Assembly: GCA_035512155.1 (NCBI GenBank)
Contig: DATKEN010000051.1
Coordinates: 82,341 to 146,340, forward strand
Direction of reading: 5' to 3'
DNA length: 64,000 nt
Origin: JABCYV01 sp035512155
Lineage (GTDB): Bacteria > Acidobacteriota > Terriglobia > Terriglobales > Acidobacteriaceae
Part shown: piece after piece, positions 37,680 to 45,933 of the stretch
How the letters are laid out: each line of letters opens with the position of its first letter
Position numbering within the stretch: position 1 is the stretch's first letter
Notes under the pieces: generated by a model
Databases searched by the model: none
What the model saw: only the letters and a program-made list of their open reading frames with translations
What the model was told of the DNA's origin: nothing
Program-made: the position numbers and the translations under genes

Positions 37680-37720
37680 CCTTGCACTCGCGACAAACCT
37701 TGCTATAATCGCGCAAGGTT
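37680..37720 (+). promoter_or_regulatory. Promoter of the MerR-XRE-cupin gene with overlapping dyad operator
   Basis: TTGCAC (37682-37687), 16 bases, TATAAT (37704-37709). The -10 lies inside a perfect dyad AACCTTGC (37696-37703), 9 bases, GCAAGGTT (37713-37720). A further direct CCTTGC (37680-37685) sits 18 bases upstream of the one in the left arm. Placement on the -10 box suggests repression or MerR-type control of the regulator, and perhaps of the divergent TonB receptor gene, which starts about 70 bases to the left. Confidence 0.65.
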
Positions 37721-37803
37721 AGAGGGCCCGCCGGTAGACTGTCAAGCAAAAAATACCGATTCCCCTGAACACTTAGCAGTCGAGCGGAGAGAGCAGTTTC
37801 GAA

Positions 37804-38604
37804 ATGAAACCAGCCATTCCTGAACCTTACTTGAAAATCGGCGATGTGGCCCGACTGGTCGGGGTTTCTCCATCGGTGATCCGCTCCTGGGAGAGTCTTG
37901 GCCTCACCCGACCCCGCCGTACCGCCAGCAAGTATCGCCTCTACAGCGCGGAAGATGTAACGCTGCTCAAACGGGCACGTTTTTTGCGCAGGGTTCGGGG
38001 ACTGAACGCGCCCGCCATAGTGCAAACCCTCAAGCGGGAGGGATTGGTGCGGCCAACGCCCAACGGTGCGGCTGGCGCGATCGGCGTTCATCTCCGCCAA
38101 TTGCGCACCAAGCGCGCGCTTTCGCTCGCCCAGGTTGCCCGATCGGTGGGCATTTCGCTGGGATTCCTCAGTGCGTTGGAGCGCTCACATATGAGCGCTT
38201 CGGTAAGCACCCTGCGCAAACTGGCTCGCTTCTACAAAACTAACATCCTTGATTTCTTCGACGCCGCAAAATCTCAGAGCCGGGTAGTGCCTCCCGGCGG
38301 GCGTAAAGTTCTTGAAGCTGGCCCGGGCGTCCGCATGGAACTGCTGGCATGGGGAAACACGGTGATGGAGCCACACTTATTTCGCATCGCCCCGCGAGCC
38401 GGCAGCGGCGAATCCTACGCCCACGAAGGTGAAGAATTTCTTTACATATTACGTGGACAATTGCAGATTTCACTTCACGACGAGGAGTACCGGCTCAAGC
38501 CCGGTGACAGTTTCTATTTCGAGAGCGCGACGCCGCATCGCTGGGAAAATCCGGGACGGGCTGAAACCTGGGTGTTGTGGGTGAACACGCCGCCGACCTT
38601 TTAG
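37804..38604 (+). CDS. MerR + XRE + cupin transcriptional regulator
   Basis: 266 residues with three recognisable modules. About 8-77 is a MerR-type winged helix (YLKIGDVARLVGVSPSVIRSWE, then KYRLYSAEDV). About 94-148 is an XRE helix-turn-helix (LRTKRALSLAQVARSVGIS, ...SHMSASVSTLRKLARFY). About 185-262 is a cupin_2 barrel (EEFLYILRGQL, KPGDSFYFESATPHRWENPG). XRE-cupin proteins such as PuuR govern putrescine use; the added MerR head is unusual. It precedes the amidohydrolase by 40 bases and is probably the locus regulator, sensing an amine or its product through the cupin. Confidence 0.88.
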   Translation: MKPAIPEPYLKIGDVARLVGVSPSVIRSWESLGLTRPRRTASKYRLYSAEDVTLLKRARFLRRVRGLNAPAIVQTLKREGLVRPTPNGAAGAIGVHLRQLRTKRALSLAQVARSVGISLGFLSALERSHMSASVSTLRKLARFYKTNILDFFDAAKSQSRVVPPGGRKVLEAGPGVRMELLAWGNTVMEPHLFRIAPRAGSGESYAHEGEEFLYILRGQLQISLHDEEYRLKPGDSFYFESATPHRWENPGRAETWVLWVNTPPTF

Positions 38605-38644
38605 GCGCGCGTCTTAGTTGAGGGGCACGTCGAGGAGAAAAGTT

Positions 38645-40417
38645 TTGTTCGATGCCACGGACTTCGCTCGCCGTTTTCGGCAGATGACTGTTTTGCTGGG
38701 AACAGCGGTCCTGTTGGTTGCCATCGCGCTCGCCCAGACCCACAAGGCTGACACGATCCTGGTCAACGCGAGGATCTACACGGTGAACCCGCGGCAGCCA
38801 TGGGCGGAGGGGCTGGCGATCCGCGGAGAGCAGGTCATCGCAGTCGGCGCAGCGCAGGACATTGCGCCCTATCGGGGTGCGGCGACGAAGGTGATTGATG
38901 TGGGCGGACGACTGGTCCTTCCCGGCTTCACCGACAGTCACATCCATTTCCTCGAAGGTTCGATGAATGCGCAACAAATTGTTATTGAGGACACGCAAAC
39001 TCTCGCCGGGTTGCAGCAGCAGGTAAAAACATACGCCGCAGCGCATCCGGAGAAGACATGGATCCTGGGAAGGGGATGGTCCTACCCCATGTTTGGCGCG
39101 GCTGCACTTCCCGACAAGAAGTACCTGGACGAAATCGTTCCCGACCGACCGGTCTATCTGGAGGCGTTTGATGGGCACACCTGGTGGGCGAACAGTAAGG
39201 CCCTGCAACTCGCTGGCGTCACGCGACAGGTGCCCAACCCGGTGCCCGGCATTATGCGTGATCCCAAGACCGGCGAGCCTACGGGTGTCATCAAAGAGGA
39301 TGCGGCAGATGGCATTTTCGAGCGCGTGATTCCCTTGCCAACCCGAGAAGAAAAGTTGCGGGGCATCCGCCAGAGTCTCAAAGAAGCGAATCGCGTCGGC
39401 TTGGTGCGGGTCCACTGCGCCGGCAATCTAGGCATCGCCATCAGTGATTTGGAGAATGTTGAACTGTACGACCAGTTGCGCCGTACCGGCGATCTGACCC
39501 TGCGTATGTACATGGCCTATTACATGGAGCCTCCGACTCTTACTGCCAGGAATCTGCGGGAGATCGAAGAGGCACGGCGCCGTTACCACGACCAATGGAT
39601 TGCCGCGGGAGCGGCCAAATTCTTCCTTGACGGAGTCATCGAGAGTCACACCGCATCCATGCTCGCGCCCTATTCCGATGATCCATCGACGTCAGGTGAA
39701 TTACTCTGGGACCACGATGCATACCTGAAAGCTGTCGTGGAGCTGGATCGCCATGGCATTCAGGTGTTCACCCATGCAATCGGGGACCGGGCAATTCGCG
39801 TGGCGCTGGATGCGTATGAAAGAGCGCAAAAAACCAATCACACGTTGGATGCCCGGCACCGTATCGAACACATCGAGGACGCCTCTGCTGCGGACATCCC
39901 ACGTTTTGGCAAGCTCGCTGTGATTGCGAGTTTCCAGCCGCTGCACGCCTATCCCAACGATGACACCCTGAACGTCTGGTCGCGAAACGTCGGCCCGGAA
40001 CGCGCTCAGCGGGCGTGGGCCTGGCGCAGCATTGAGAATGCTGGTGGCCAGCTCGCGTTCGGTAGCGATTGGCCCGTCGTCACCTTGAATCCCTGGCCGG
40101 GAGTGCAGAATGCGCTGACCCGTCAGACGACCGAGGGCAATCCGCCGGGTGGTTTCGTTCCGCACGAACGAATCAGCCTGGAAGATGCGATAAGAGCCTA
40201 CACTCTGGGCGCAGCTTTTGCTGGGCATCGGGAAAAAACCGAAGGCTCGCTCCAGCCGGGCAAGTTGGCAGACTTGATCGTGCTCTCGCAGGACGTGTTC
40301 AAAATCGAGCCTACCGAAATCGGTAAAACAGAGGTTCTGTTGACCATGGTCGGCGGAAAAACCGTTTATCAGTCGCCGGCGGCGCCCCGCGGGTCCGCCA
40401 CAACGGAGGCAAAATGA
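38645..40417 (+). CDS. YtcJ-like exported amidohydrolase
   Basis: I choose TTG 38645, which has GAGGAG seven bases before it, over TTG 38618 and ATG 38684. About 590 residues. The N-terminus is a signal sequence (TVLLGTAVLLVAIALAQ). The amidohydrolase motifs are DSHIHF (HxH, metal), GWSYP, EAFDGHTWWANSKAL and late HRIEHIEDAS, with the metal Asp in FGSDWPV. This is the imidazolonepropionase/YtcJ branch that cleaves amides or N-acyl bonds. In this operon it might release amines from N-acyl polyamines. Its stop overlaps potD by 4 bases (ATGA). Confidence 0.86.
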   Translation: MFDATDFARRFRQMTVLLGTAVLLVAIALAQTHKADTILVNARIYTVNPRQPWAEGLAIRGEQVIAVGAAQDIAPYRGAATKVIDVGGRLVLPGFTDSHIHFLEGSMNAQQIVIEDTQTLAGLQQQVKTYAAAHPEKTWILGRGWSYPMFGAAALPDKKYLDEIVPDRPVYLEAFDGHTWWANSKALQLAGVTRQVPNPVPGIMRDPKTGEPTGVIKEDAADGIFERVIPLPTREEKLRGIRQSLKEANRVGLVRVHCAGNLGIAISDLENVELYDQLRRTGDLTLRMYMAYYMEPPTLTARNLREIEEARRRYHDQWIAAGAAKFFLDGVIESHTASMLAPYSDDPSTSGELLWDHDAYLKAVVELDRHGIQVFTHAIGDRAIRVALDAYERAQKTNHTLDARHRIEHIEDASAADIPRFGKLAVIASFQPLHAYPNDDTLNVWSRNVGPERAQRAWAWRSIENAGGQLAFGSDWPVVTLNPWPGVQNALTRQTTEGNPPGGFVPHERISLEDAIRAYTLGAAFAGHREKTEGSLQPGKLADLIVLSQDVFKIEPTEIGKTEVLLTMVGGKTVYQSPAAPRGSATTEAK

Positions 40418-41478
40418 TCATCCGGCCCTTGCTGGCTTTGCCGCTTGCGGCGGCGGTCTTCATCGTTGGCTCGTGCGGGAAAAAGACGGCCACGCTCAAC
40501 TTGCTGGTGTGGGAAGGCTACGCTGATTCATCCTTCGTGCATGCCTTTGAAGAGCAGAATCATTGCAAAGTTTCAGCCTCTTACATGGGATCGAGTGATG
40601 AACTGGTCGCGAAATTGCGCGGCGGGAGCGCCGGCAACTATGACGTCATCTCGCCGTCAAGTGATGTTGCCACCTCGATCGCATCCGCGGGATTGGCTGC
40701 GCCGCTCGATCTCGCGAAGTTACCCGGCTACTCTCAGCTTTCTCCTCAGCTCACCTCCCTGCCCCTCGTGCGATTGAAGGGGCAGGTTTACGGAGTCCCG
40801 TTCATGTGGGGACCGGACCCCATGATCTATGACACCACGGCGTTTCCACGGCCACCCGAGAGTTGGAACGTATTCTGGGATCCAAAATACCGCGGCAAGA
40901 TCTCGGTGTGGGACGATCTCTCCACGGTGTACATGGCGGCGCAGGTGCTCGGCTACGACAAACCTGATCCGAGCCAACTCTACAACCTTACCGACGCGCA
41001 ACTCGATGCCGTCAAGAAGAAGCTGTTGGAGATGAAACCGAATATCCGGAAGATGTGGTCAACCGGCGGCGAGCTCACAAATCTTTTTCAAAACCATGAG
41101 GTGGTTGCGGCCATGGGTTGGCCGCTGATGACGAATCAGCTTCGAAAAGTCAATTATCCGGTCGGCGAGACCATCCCCAAAGAAAACACCACGGGCTGGA
41201 TTGACCATCTGATGATTACCGCCGGCAGTGAAAATGGAGACTTGGCTCACAAGTTCCTGGAGTACATGATCGAAGCACAAATCCAGAAGAAGGTCACCGA
41301 TGTGACCGGTTACACTCCCGCGAACCCGCAGGCTGCGCAGTTCATGACGCCAGACGAAGTCAAAAGCCTGCATCTTGACGACGTGGATAATTATCAGAAG
41401 CGGATTTATTTCTGGCAGAATGTGGCGCGCCGGGCTAAGTACAACGAAATCTGGAATGAAGTGAAGGCAGCACAGTGA
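40414..41478 (+). CDS. potD: Polyamine ABC transporter substrate-binding lipoprotein
   Basis: 354 residues. Signal peptide with lipobox FIVGSC (Cys21), then NLLVWEGYADSSFVHAFEEQ, the opening of the PotD/PotF class. Other family marks are YDVISPSSDVATSIASAG, VYGVPFMWGPDPMIYDT and WDDLSTVYMAAQVLGYDKP. Aromatic and acidic residues of the PotD binding cleft (for example WDD) are kept. A spermidine/putrescine-type ligand is likely, though PotD-like proteins also bind other cationic or amino compounds. Confidence 0.88.
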   Translation: MIIRPLLALPLAAAVFIVGSCGKKTATLNLLVWEGYADSSFVHAFEEQNHCKVSASYMGSSDELVAKLRGGSAGNYDVISPSSDVATSIASAGLAAPLDLAKLPGYSQLSPQLTSLPLVRLKGQVYGVPFMWGPDPMIYDTTAFPRPPESWNVFWDPKYRGKISVWDDLSTVYMAAQVLGYDKPDPSQLYNLTDAQLDAVKKKLLEMKPNIRKMWSTGGELTNLFQNHEVVAAMGWPLMTNQLRKVNYPVGETIPKENTTGWIDHLMITAGSENGDLAHKFLEYMIEAQIQKKVTDVTGYTPANPQAAQFMTPDEVKSLHLDDVDNYQKRIYFWQNVARRAKYNEIWNEVKAAQ

Positions 41479-41515
41479 TGTAGCGCTGTATCTTGGGGCG
41501 GCCTCCCCGAACCAC

Positions 41516-42610
41516 ATGGCGACCACCACCGAATCCGCAGGGCTCAACACGGCGCAGTCGTCCAGCCCTCCGCTGCTTTCCATCCGCAATGTCGCCAAGT
41601 CATTCGGCCGTACCGCAGTGCTTCGCGACATCTCACTGCAGGTCGCAGAAGGCGAGTTCCTCACCATTCTTGGCGAAAGCGGCTCCGGCAAAACTACCCT
41701 GCTGCGCATCATCGCAGGATTCGAGATCGCGGACTCGGGAGAAATAATCATGGGCGCTGACCGGCTTGACCGCCTGCCTCCCTACCGGCGCCGGGTCAAT
41801 ACCGTGTTTCAGCACTATGCCTTGTTTCCACATCTGACCGTCGCCGAAAACGTCGGTTACGGATTGAAGGTGGCCAAGCGGCCCAAAGATGAAATCACGG
41901 AGCGGGTCGCGCAGGCGCTCGCCATGGTCAAGATGACCGCGTATGCCTCGTCCAAGCCGGCCAAGATCAGCGGAGGGCAGCAGCAGCGTATCGCCCTGGC
42001 GCGAGCTCTGGTAAACCGGCCACGTTTATTGCTGCTCGACGAGCCGCTTTCCGCTCTGGACGCCAATCTTCGCCGGCAGATGCAGGTCGAGTTGAAATCA
42101 CTGCAGCGGGAAGTTGGCATTTCATTCGTGTTCGTCACCCACGACCAGGAAGAAGCCATGGTTATGTCAGACCGTATCGCGCTGCTCCGCACGGGTGAGC
42201 TGGAACAAGTAGCTTCCCCGCGAGAAATCTACAGTCGTCCGGCGACAGCCTACACGGCGCAGTTCATCGGTCACACCAACCTTCTTCGGGGAGAAGTAAC
42301 GGACGGCGTCGCCCGCTGCCAGTCCCTATCCTGGCGAACCGGGCTGCGAGATGGGCCCGGCCTGTTCTCATTGCGGCCCGAGAATATCCGGCTGGCATCG
42401 GCAACGCCGACTGGCACAAGCATCCGCTTCCGCGGAAGAATCCGACAACAAGCTTTTCACGGTGCCACTGACCTGTTGCAAGTCGAGTGCGCGGATGGTC
42501 TGATGATCTCGATCAGAACTGCCAGCCGCGAGAACTGGCAAGGCGATCTCGATCTGGAATTTTCGCCGTCTGATGCCGTACCGGTCCGTGAATCGCAGGA
42601 GAAAAGCTGA
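41516..42610 (+). CDS. potA: Polyamine ABC transporter ATP-binding protein
   Basis: 364 residues. Walker A GESGSGKTT (about 57-65), Q loop (FQHYALFPHLTV), signature KISGGQQQR (Ile in place of the usual Leu), Walker B LLLLDEPLSALD and H loop (FVTHDQEEAM). A C-terminal TOBE-type domain (about 270-360) is typical of PotA/CysA importers. The stop codon overlaps the permease start by one base (TGATG). Confidence 0.92.
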   Translation: MATTTESAGLNTAQSSSPPLLSIRNVAKSFGRTAVLRDISLQVAEGEFLTILGESGSGKTTLLRIIAGFEIADSGEIIMGADRLDRLPPYRRRVNTVFQHYALFPHLTVAENVGYGLKVAKRPKDEITERVAQALAMVKMTAYASSKPAKISGGQQQRIALARALVNRPRLLLLDEPLSALDANLRRQMQVELKSLQREVGISFVFVTHDQEEAMVMSDRIALLRTGELEQVASPREIYSRPATAYTAQFIGHTNLLRGEVTDGVARCQSLSWRTGLRDGPGLFSLRPENIRLASATPTGTSIRFRGRIRQQAFHGATDLLQVECADGLMISIRTASRENWQGDLDLEFSPSDAVPVRESQEKS

Positions 42611-43458
42611 TGTTCTCTCGCGCCTACCGAGCGGCCATCACCCTGCCGCCGCTGCTGTGGGTCGCAGTTTTCCTACTTTTCCCCTATCTGTTGCTCTTCT
42701 TTTATAGCTTCTGGTCGGTCTCTCCGACGCAGGCGATCGTTCATTCTTGGACGCTCGACAACTACCGGGAACTGTTGCGCGTGAATGTCTACCTGCAAAC
42801 CCTGTTTCGCTCCATGTGGATCGCGGCCCGAGTTATGATTTTTTCCCTCGTACTCGGTTATCCGTTGGCATACTACCTGTCGTTCCACGCAGGTGAGAGA
42901 AAAGACCTCTTCTATCAATTGGTGATTATCCCGCTGTGGGTGAGCTATCTGGTCCGCGCCTATGCCTGGAAGACTATTCTGGGCAGCGATGGCGTCCTTA
43001 ACACGCTTTTGCAGTACGTGCACCTGACAAAGCATCCGCTGGAATTCCTGCTCTACAGTCCGTTCGCGGTAGTACTGACGCTTACTCACATCTATACTCC
43101 ATTTGCATTCCTCCCAATCTACGCTTCGCTCGAGCATATACCTCGAAACCTGGTCGAGGCTTCGCACGACTTGGGAGCGTCTCCTTTTCAAACTTTCTGG
43201 CGAGTGATTTTCCCGCTATCTATTCCCGGAGTTCTCGCTGGGGCAACTTTTGCGTTTGTGCTCAGTCTGGGGGATTTTCTGGCGCCGCTTCTACTAGGCG
43301 GGCCGAGTGGCATCATGATTTCCAATATTGTCGTCAGTCTGTTTGGCGCCGCTTACAACTGGCCGCTAGGCGCCGCGATCTCGCTCTGCATGCTGCTCCT
43401 GGTGCTCGCGCTTCTTTTCGTTTCCGAGAATCTCGAAAGGAAATGGAGCTTCCGATGA
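42610..43458 (+). CDS. potB: Polyamine ABC transporter permease 1
   Basis: 282 residues, about six membrane helices. The EAA loop motif is LVEASHDLGASPFQTFWRVIFPLSIPGVLAG, split here into its E-A-S-x-D-L-G-A core and following P-x-x-x-P-G. This matches PotB/PotH-like permeases. It overlaps potC by 16 bases, so the two subunits are coupled. Confidence 0.92.
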   Translation: MFSRAYRAAITLPPLLWVAVFLLFPYLLLFFYSFWSVSPTQAIVHSWTLDNYRELLRVNVYLQTLFRSMWIAARVMIFSLVLGYPLAYYLSFHAGERKDLFYQLVIIPLWVSYLVRAYAWKTILGSDGVLNTLLQYVHLTKHPLEFLLYSPFAVVLTLTHIYTPFAFLPIYASLEHIPRNLVEASHDLGASPFQTFWRVIFPLSIPGVLAGATFAFVLSLGDFLAPLLLGGPSGIMISNIVVSLFGAAYNWPLGAAISLCMLLLVLALLFVSENLERKWSFR

Positions 43459-44285
43459 CCGGCAGCGGCCCAGGTCACACCTCCCGCTGGTTGCCCTGGC
43501 ACGCGATTGCAGTTTTCGGTTTTCTCTACCTCCCCATCGTCACGCTGATCGTGTACTCGTTTAATGGCTCGGGCGTCGGCGGATTCCCACCGCGCAATCT
43601 CACCCTGGATTGGTATCGCATGCTTTTTTCGGACGATGCCATCTGGACGTCAGTCCTGAATAGCGTGGTGGTCGCGCTCGCCGCAATGGCAATCTCGCTG
43701 ACCTTCGGAATACCCGCAGCGCTGGCTCTCGATCGAGCGAATTTTCCAGGCAAGGCGCTATTTCGCCGACTCGTGCTGTTACCGTTGATTCTCCCGGGCA
43801 TTATTACCGGACTCTCGCTGCTTATGCTGTTTCGCGAGGCCGCTGTGAAGCTCAGCCTGATCACCATCGTTCTGGGCCATGGCACAGCGCTCATTTCTGT
43901 CGCCACTACCGAAGTGTTCGCAGGATTACAGAAATTGGATCGGGCGCAGGAAGAAGCATCCCTCGATCTCGGCGCAAATTATTGGCAGACTTTGTGGCGG
44001 GTGACGATTCCGAACCTACGGCTCTCCCTCATCGGCGCGGCGTTATTAATCTTTACGCTTTCTATGGACGAAATCGCGGTCAGCTTCTTCCTGATCGGGC
44101 GCGACAATACGCTGCCGCTGGAGATTTGGGGCCGGCTGCGCCGTGGCATCACTCCTGAGATCAACGCCATCTCAAGCATCATTTTCATTTTTTCACTGGT
44201 GGCGATTGTGATCTGGTATCGCTTGCGCGCGAGCGCGGAAGCCAAACCGGAAATCGTCGCCGACCTGGTAGAGACGGTATCCTAA
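43443..44285 (+). CDS. potC: Polyamine ABC transporter permease 2
   Basis: 280 residues, six helices. The EAA loop reads QEEASLDLGANYWQTLWRVTIPNLR. The family-typical IVYSFNGSGVGGFPPRNLTLDWY stretch at about 36-60 marks PotC/PotI. It forms the heterodimeric channel with the PotB-like subunit. ATG 43443 lies inside the previous gene. Confidence 0.92.
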   Translation: MELPMTGSGPGHTSRWLPWHAIAVFGFLYLPIVTLIVYSFNGSGVGGFPPRNLTLDWYRMLFSDDAIWTSVLNSVVVALAAMAISLTFGIPAALALDRANFPGKALFRRLVLLPLILPGIITGLSLLMLFREAAVKLSLITIVLGHGTALISVATTEVFAGLQKLDRAQEEASLDLGANYWQTLWRVTIPNLRLSLIGAALLIFTLSMDEIAVSFFLIGRDNTLPLEIWGRLRRGITPEINAISSIIFIFSLVAIVIWYRLRASAEAKPEIVADLVETVS

Positions 44286-44296
44286 GGGGACGACGG

Positions 44297-45817
44297 ATGA
44301 GTACGAATCGCCGAGATTTCATCAAGTTCGTGGTCGCGGGATCGGTTGCCGCGGGATGCCCAGTTGACCTCTCGCCGTTCGCCGCGCAAACCGAAAACCC
44401 GCACGCGTCCTTGGTGGAGGGGGAAGATAATCGCATCTGCCACCAGGTACGCGACGGCAAAATCTTCACGCGGCCGCCCGTCTCCGCCCGGCACGATGTG
44501 GTGATCGTCGGCGGTGGTCTCAGCGGACTGGCTGCCGCTTATTTTCTGCGCCAAAGCGACTTCCTTCTGCTGGAAAAAGAGCCGCACTGGGGTGGCAATG
44601 CTTACGCCATGGAATATCAAGGAAACGTGTACGGCACAGGCACGGCCTTCCTCTACAGGGATGAATACGCTTATCGATTCGCAAAGGAAATCGACCTGGA
44701 ACCACTGCCTGTCGACAGCCCTGATGGCAGTGTAATTAACGGCGAGTGGATCCCCGATACATGGGGAGACGGACTCGACAAGCTGCCATACTCGCCGTCG
44801 GTTCGCGAAGGCTTCAAGAAATTTAAAAAGGAGATGCTTGCCATCAACGTGGAAAAGCGCGCCAAGGAACTCTACAACCTTCCTTTCTCCGAACTACTCA
44901 AGGGATATCCCGACGAACTCAAACGGTGGTGGGACGCTTACGGGGCTTCCAACTATGGCGCGATGACCGAGGACGCAGCGGCGGCAGTCGGCGTGATCGA
45001 ATTGCAGGCGATGGTCGCGGAAAGTCCGCATGACGATCGCTTCACCTGGCCCGGAGGGCTGGGTGCATTGACCAACAAGCTTGTCGAACTCTTGACGTCG
45101 AAATCTGCCGCGGGCATGCAGGCCGGCGCTTCGACTGTGGCGGTTGTCTCCGATAAGAACGAAGTGCAAGTGACCTACATGCAGGGCGCTGAGCTAAAGA
45201 CGGTAGCTGCAAAAGCCGTAATCATGGCCACACCTAAATTCATCACCCGGCGTGTCGTGGAGGGTCTACCCGAGAAGCAAAGCGATGCCATGCACCAGAT
45301 TCGCTACATTCCTTATGCTGTGGTCAACCTGATTTTTGACAAACCAGTGTTCAACAAGGGATTCGATACCTGGTGCCCGGGAAACGCCTTTACTGACATA
45401 ACTGTGGCTGATTGGGTCATGCGCAACCAGGCTGGTTACAAGCAGAAATACAATATTCTGACTTGCTACACGCCACTGCGTGAAGAGGATCGTAGTACCC
45501 TGCTGAGCGAAACCAGCGCGCGCCGGGTTGCGGCCAACGTGCTGCGCGATTTCCAGAAGCTTTTCTCCGGATCGAATGTCGATCCACTTGAGGTACACCT
45601 CTATCGGCGGGGCCATCCCCTATACATGTCCACTCCCGGCCTGTTCACTGAAGTGCAACCGTTGGTGCGGCAGCCTATGGATCGTGTGTTCTTCGCCAAT
45701 ACAGATTCCGAAGGGCCGGAATCCACAGTCAGCCCGGCGATCCTCTCCGCCAAGCGGGCGGTAAAGGAAGCGGAAAGCCGATTAGCCGGACTTCGGATGC
45801 CAAAATCCGCTCAGTGA
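44297..45817 (+). CDS. Tat-exported FAD-dependent amine oxidase-like oxidoreductase
   Basis: 506 residues. The N-terminus NRRDFIKFVVAGSVAAGC is a twin-arginine signal (RRDFIK). After it, DVVIVGGGLSGLAAAYFL (about 66-84) is the FAD-binding Rossmann motif, followed by LLLEKEPHWGGNA. The C-terminal half carries the amine-oxidase-type FAD contact (NTDSEGPESTVSPAILSAKRAV). A Tat signal with FAD suggests that it folds in the cytoplasm and works in the periplasm. Location after potC suggests oxidation of a polyamine or other amine, but the substrate is inferred only. Confidence 0.82.
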   Translation: MSTNRRDFIKFVVAGSVAAGCPVDLSPFAAQTENPHASLVEGEDNRICHQVRDGKIFTRPPVSARHDVVIVGGGLSGLAAAYFLRQSDFLLLEKEPHWGGNAYAMEYQGNVYGTGTAFLYRDEYAYRFAKEIDLEPLPVDSPDGSVINGEWIPDTWGDGLDKLPYSPSVREGFKKFKKEMLAINVEKRAKELYNLPFSELLKGYPDELKRWWDAYGASNYGAMTEDAAAAVGVIELQAMVAESPHDDRFTWPGGLGALTNKLVELLTSKSAAGMQAGASTVAVVSDKNEVQVTYMQGAELKTVAAKAVIMATPKFITRRVVEGLPEKQSDAMHQIRYIPYAVVNLIFDKPVFNKGFDTWCPGNAFTDITVADWVMRNQAGYKQKYNILTCYTPLREEDRSTLLSETSARRVAANVLRDFQKLFSGSNVDPLEVHLYRRGHPLYMSTPGLFTEVQPLVRQPMDRVFFANTDSEGPESTVSPAILSAKRAVKEAESRLAGLRMPKSAQ

Positions 45818-45933
45818 CTCCGCGACAAAAACGATACCCCTGCGTCACCTACCTCGTGGTGAAAACACACCTTCCCCGACCATCCCATAGTAAAGTGGTA
45901 GTAGCAACAAACATCGGGAAGGACAGCCACACT

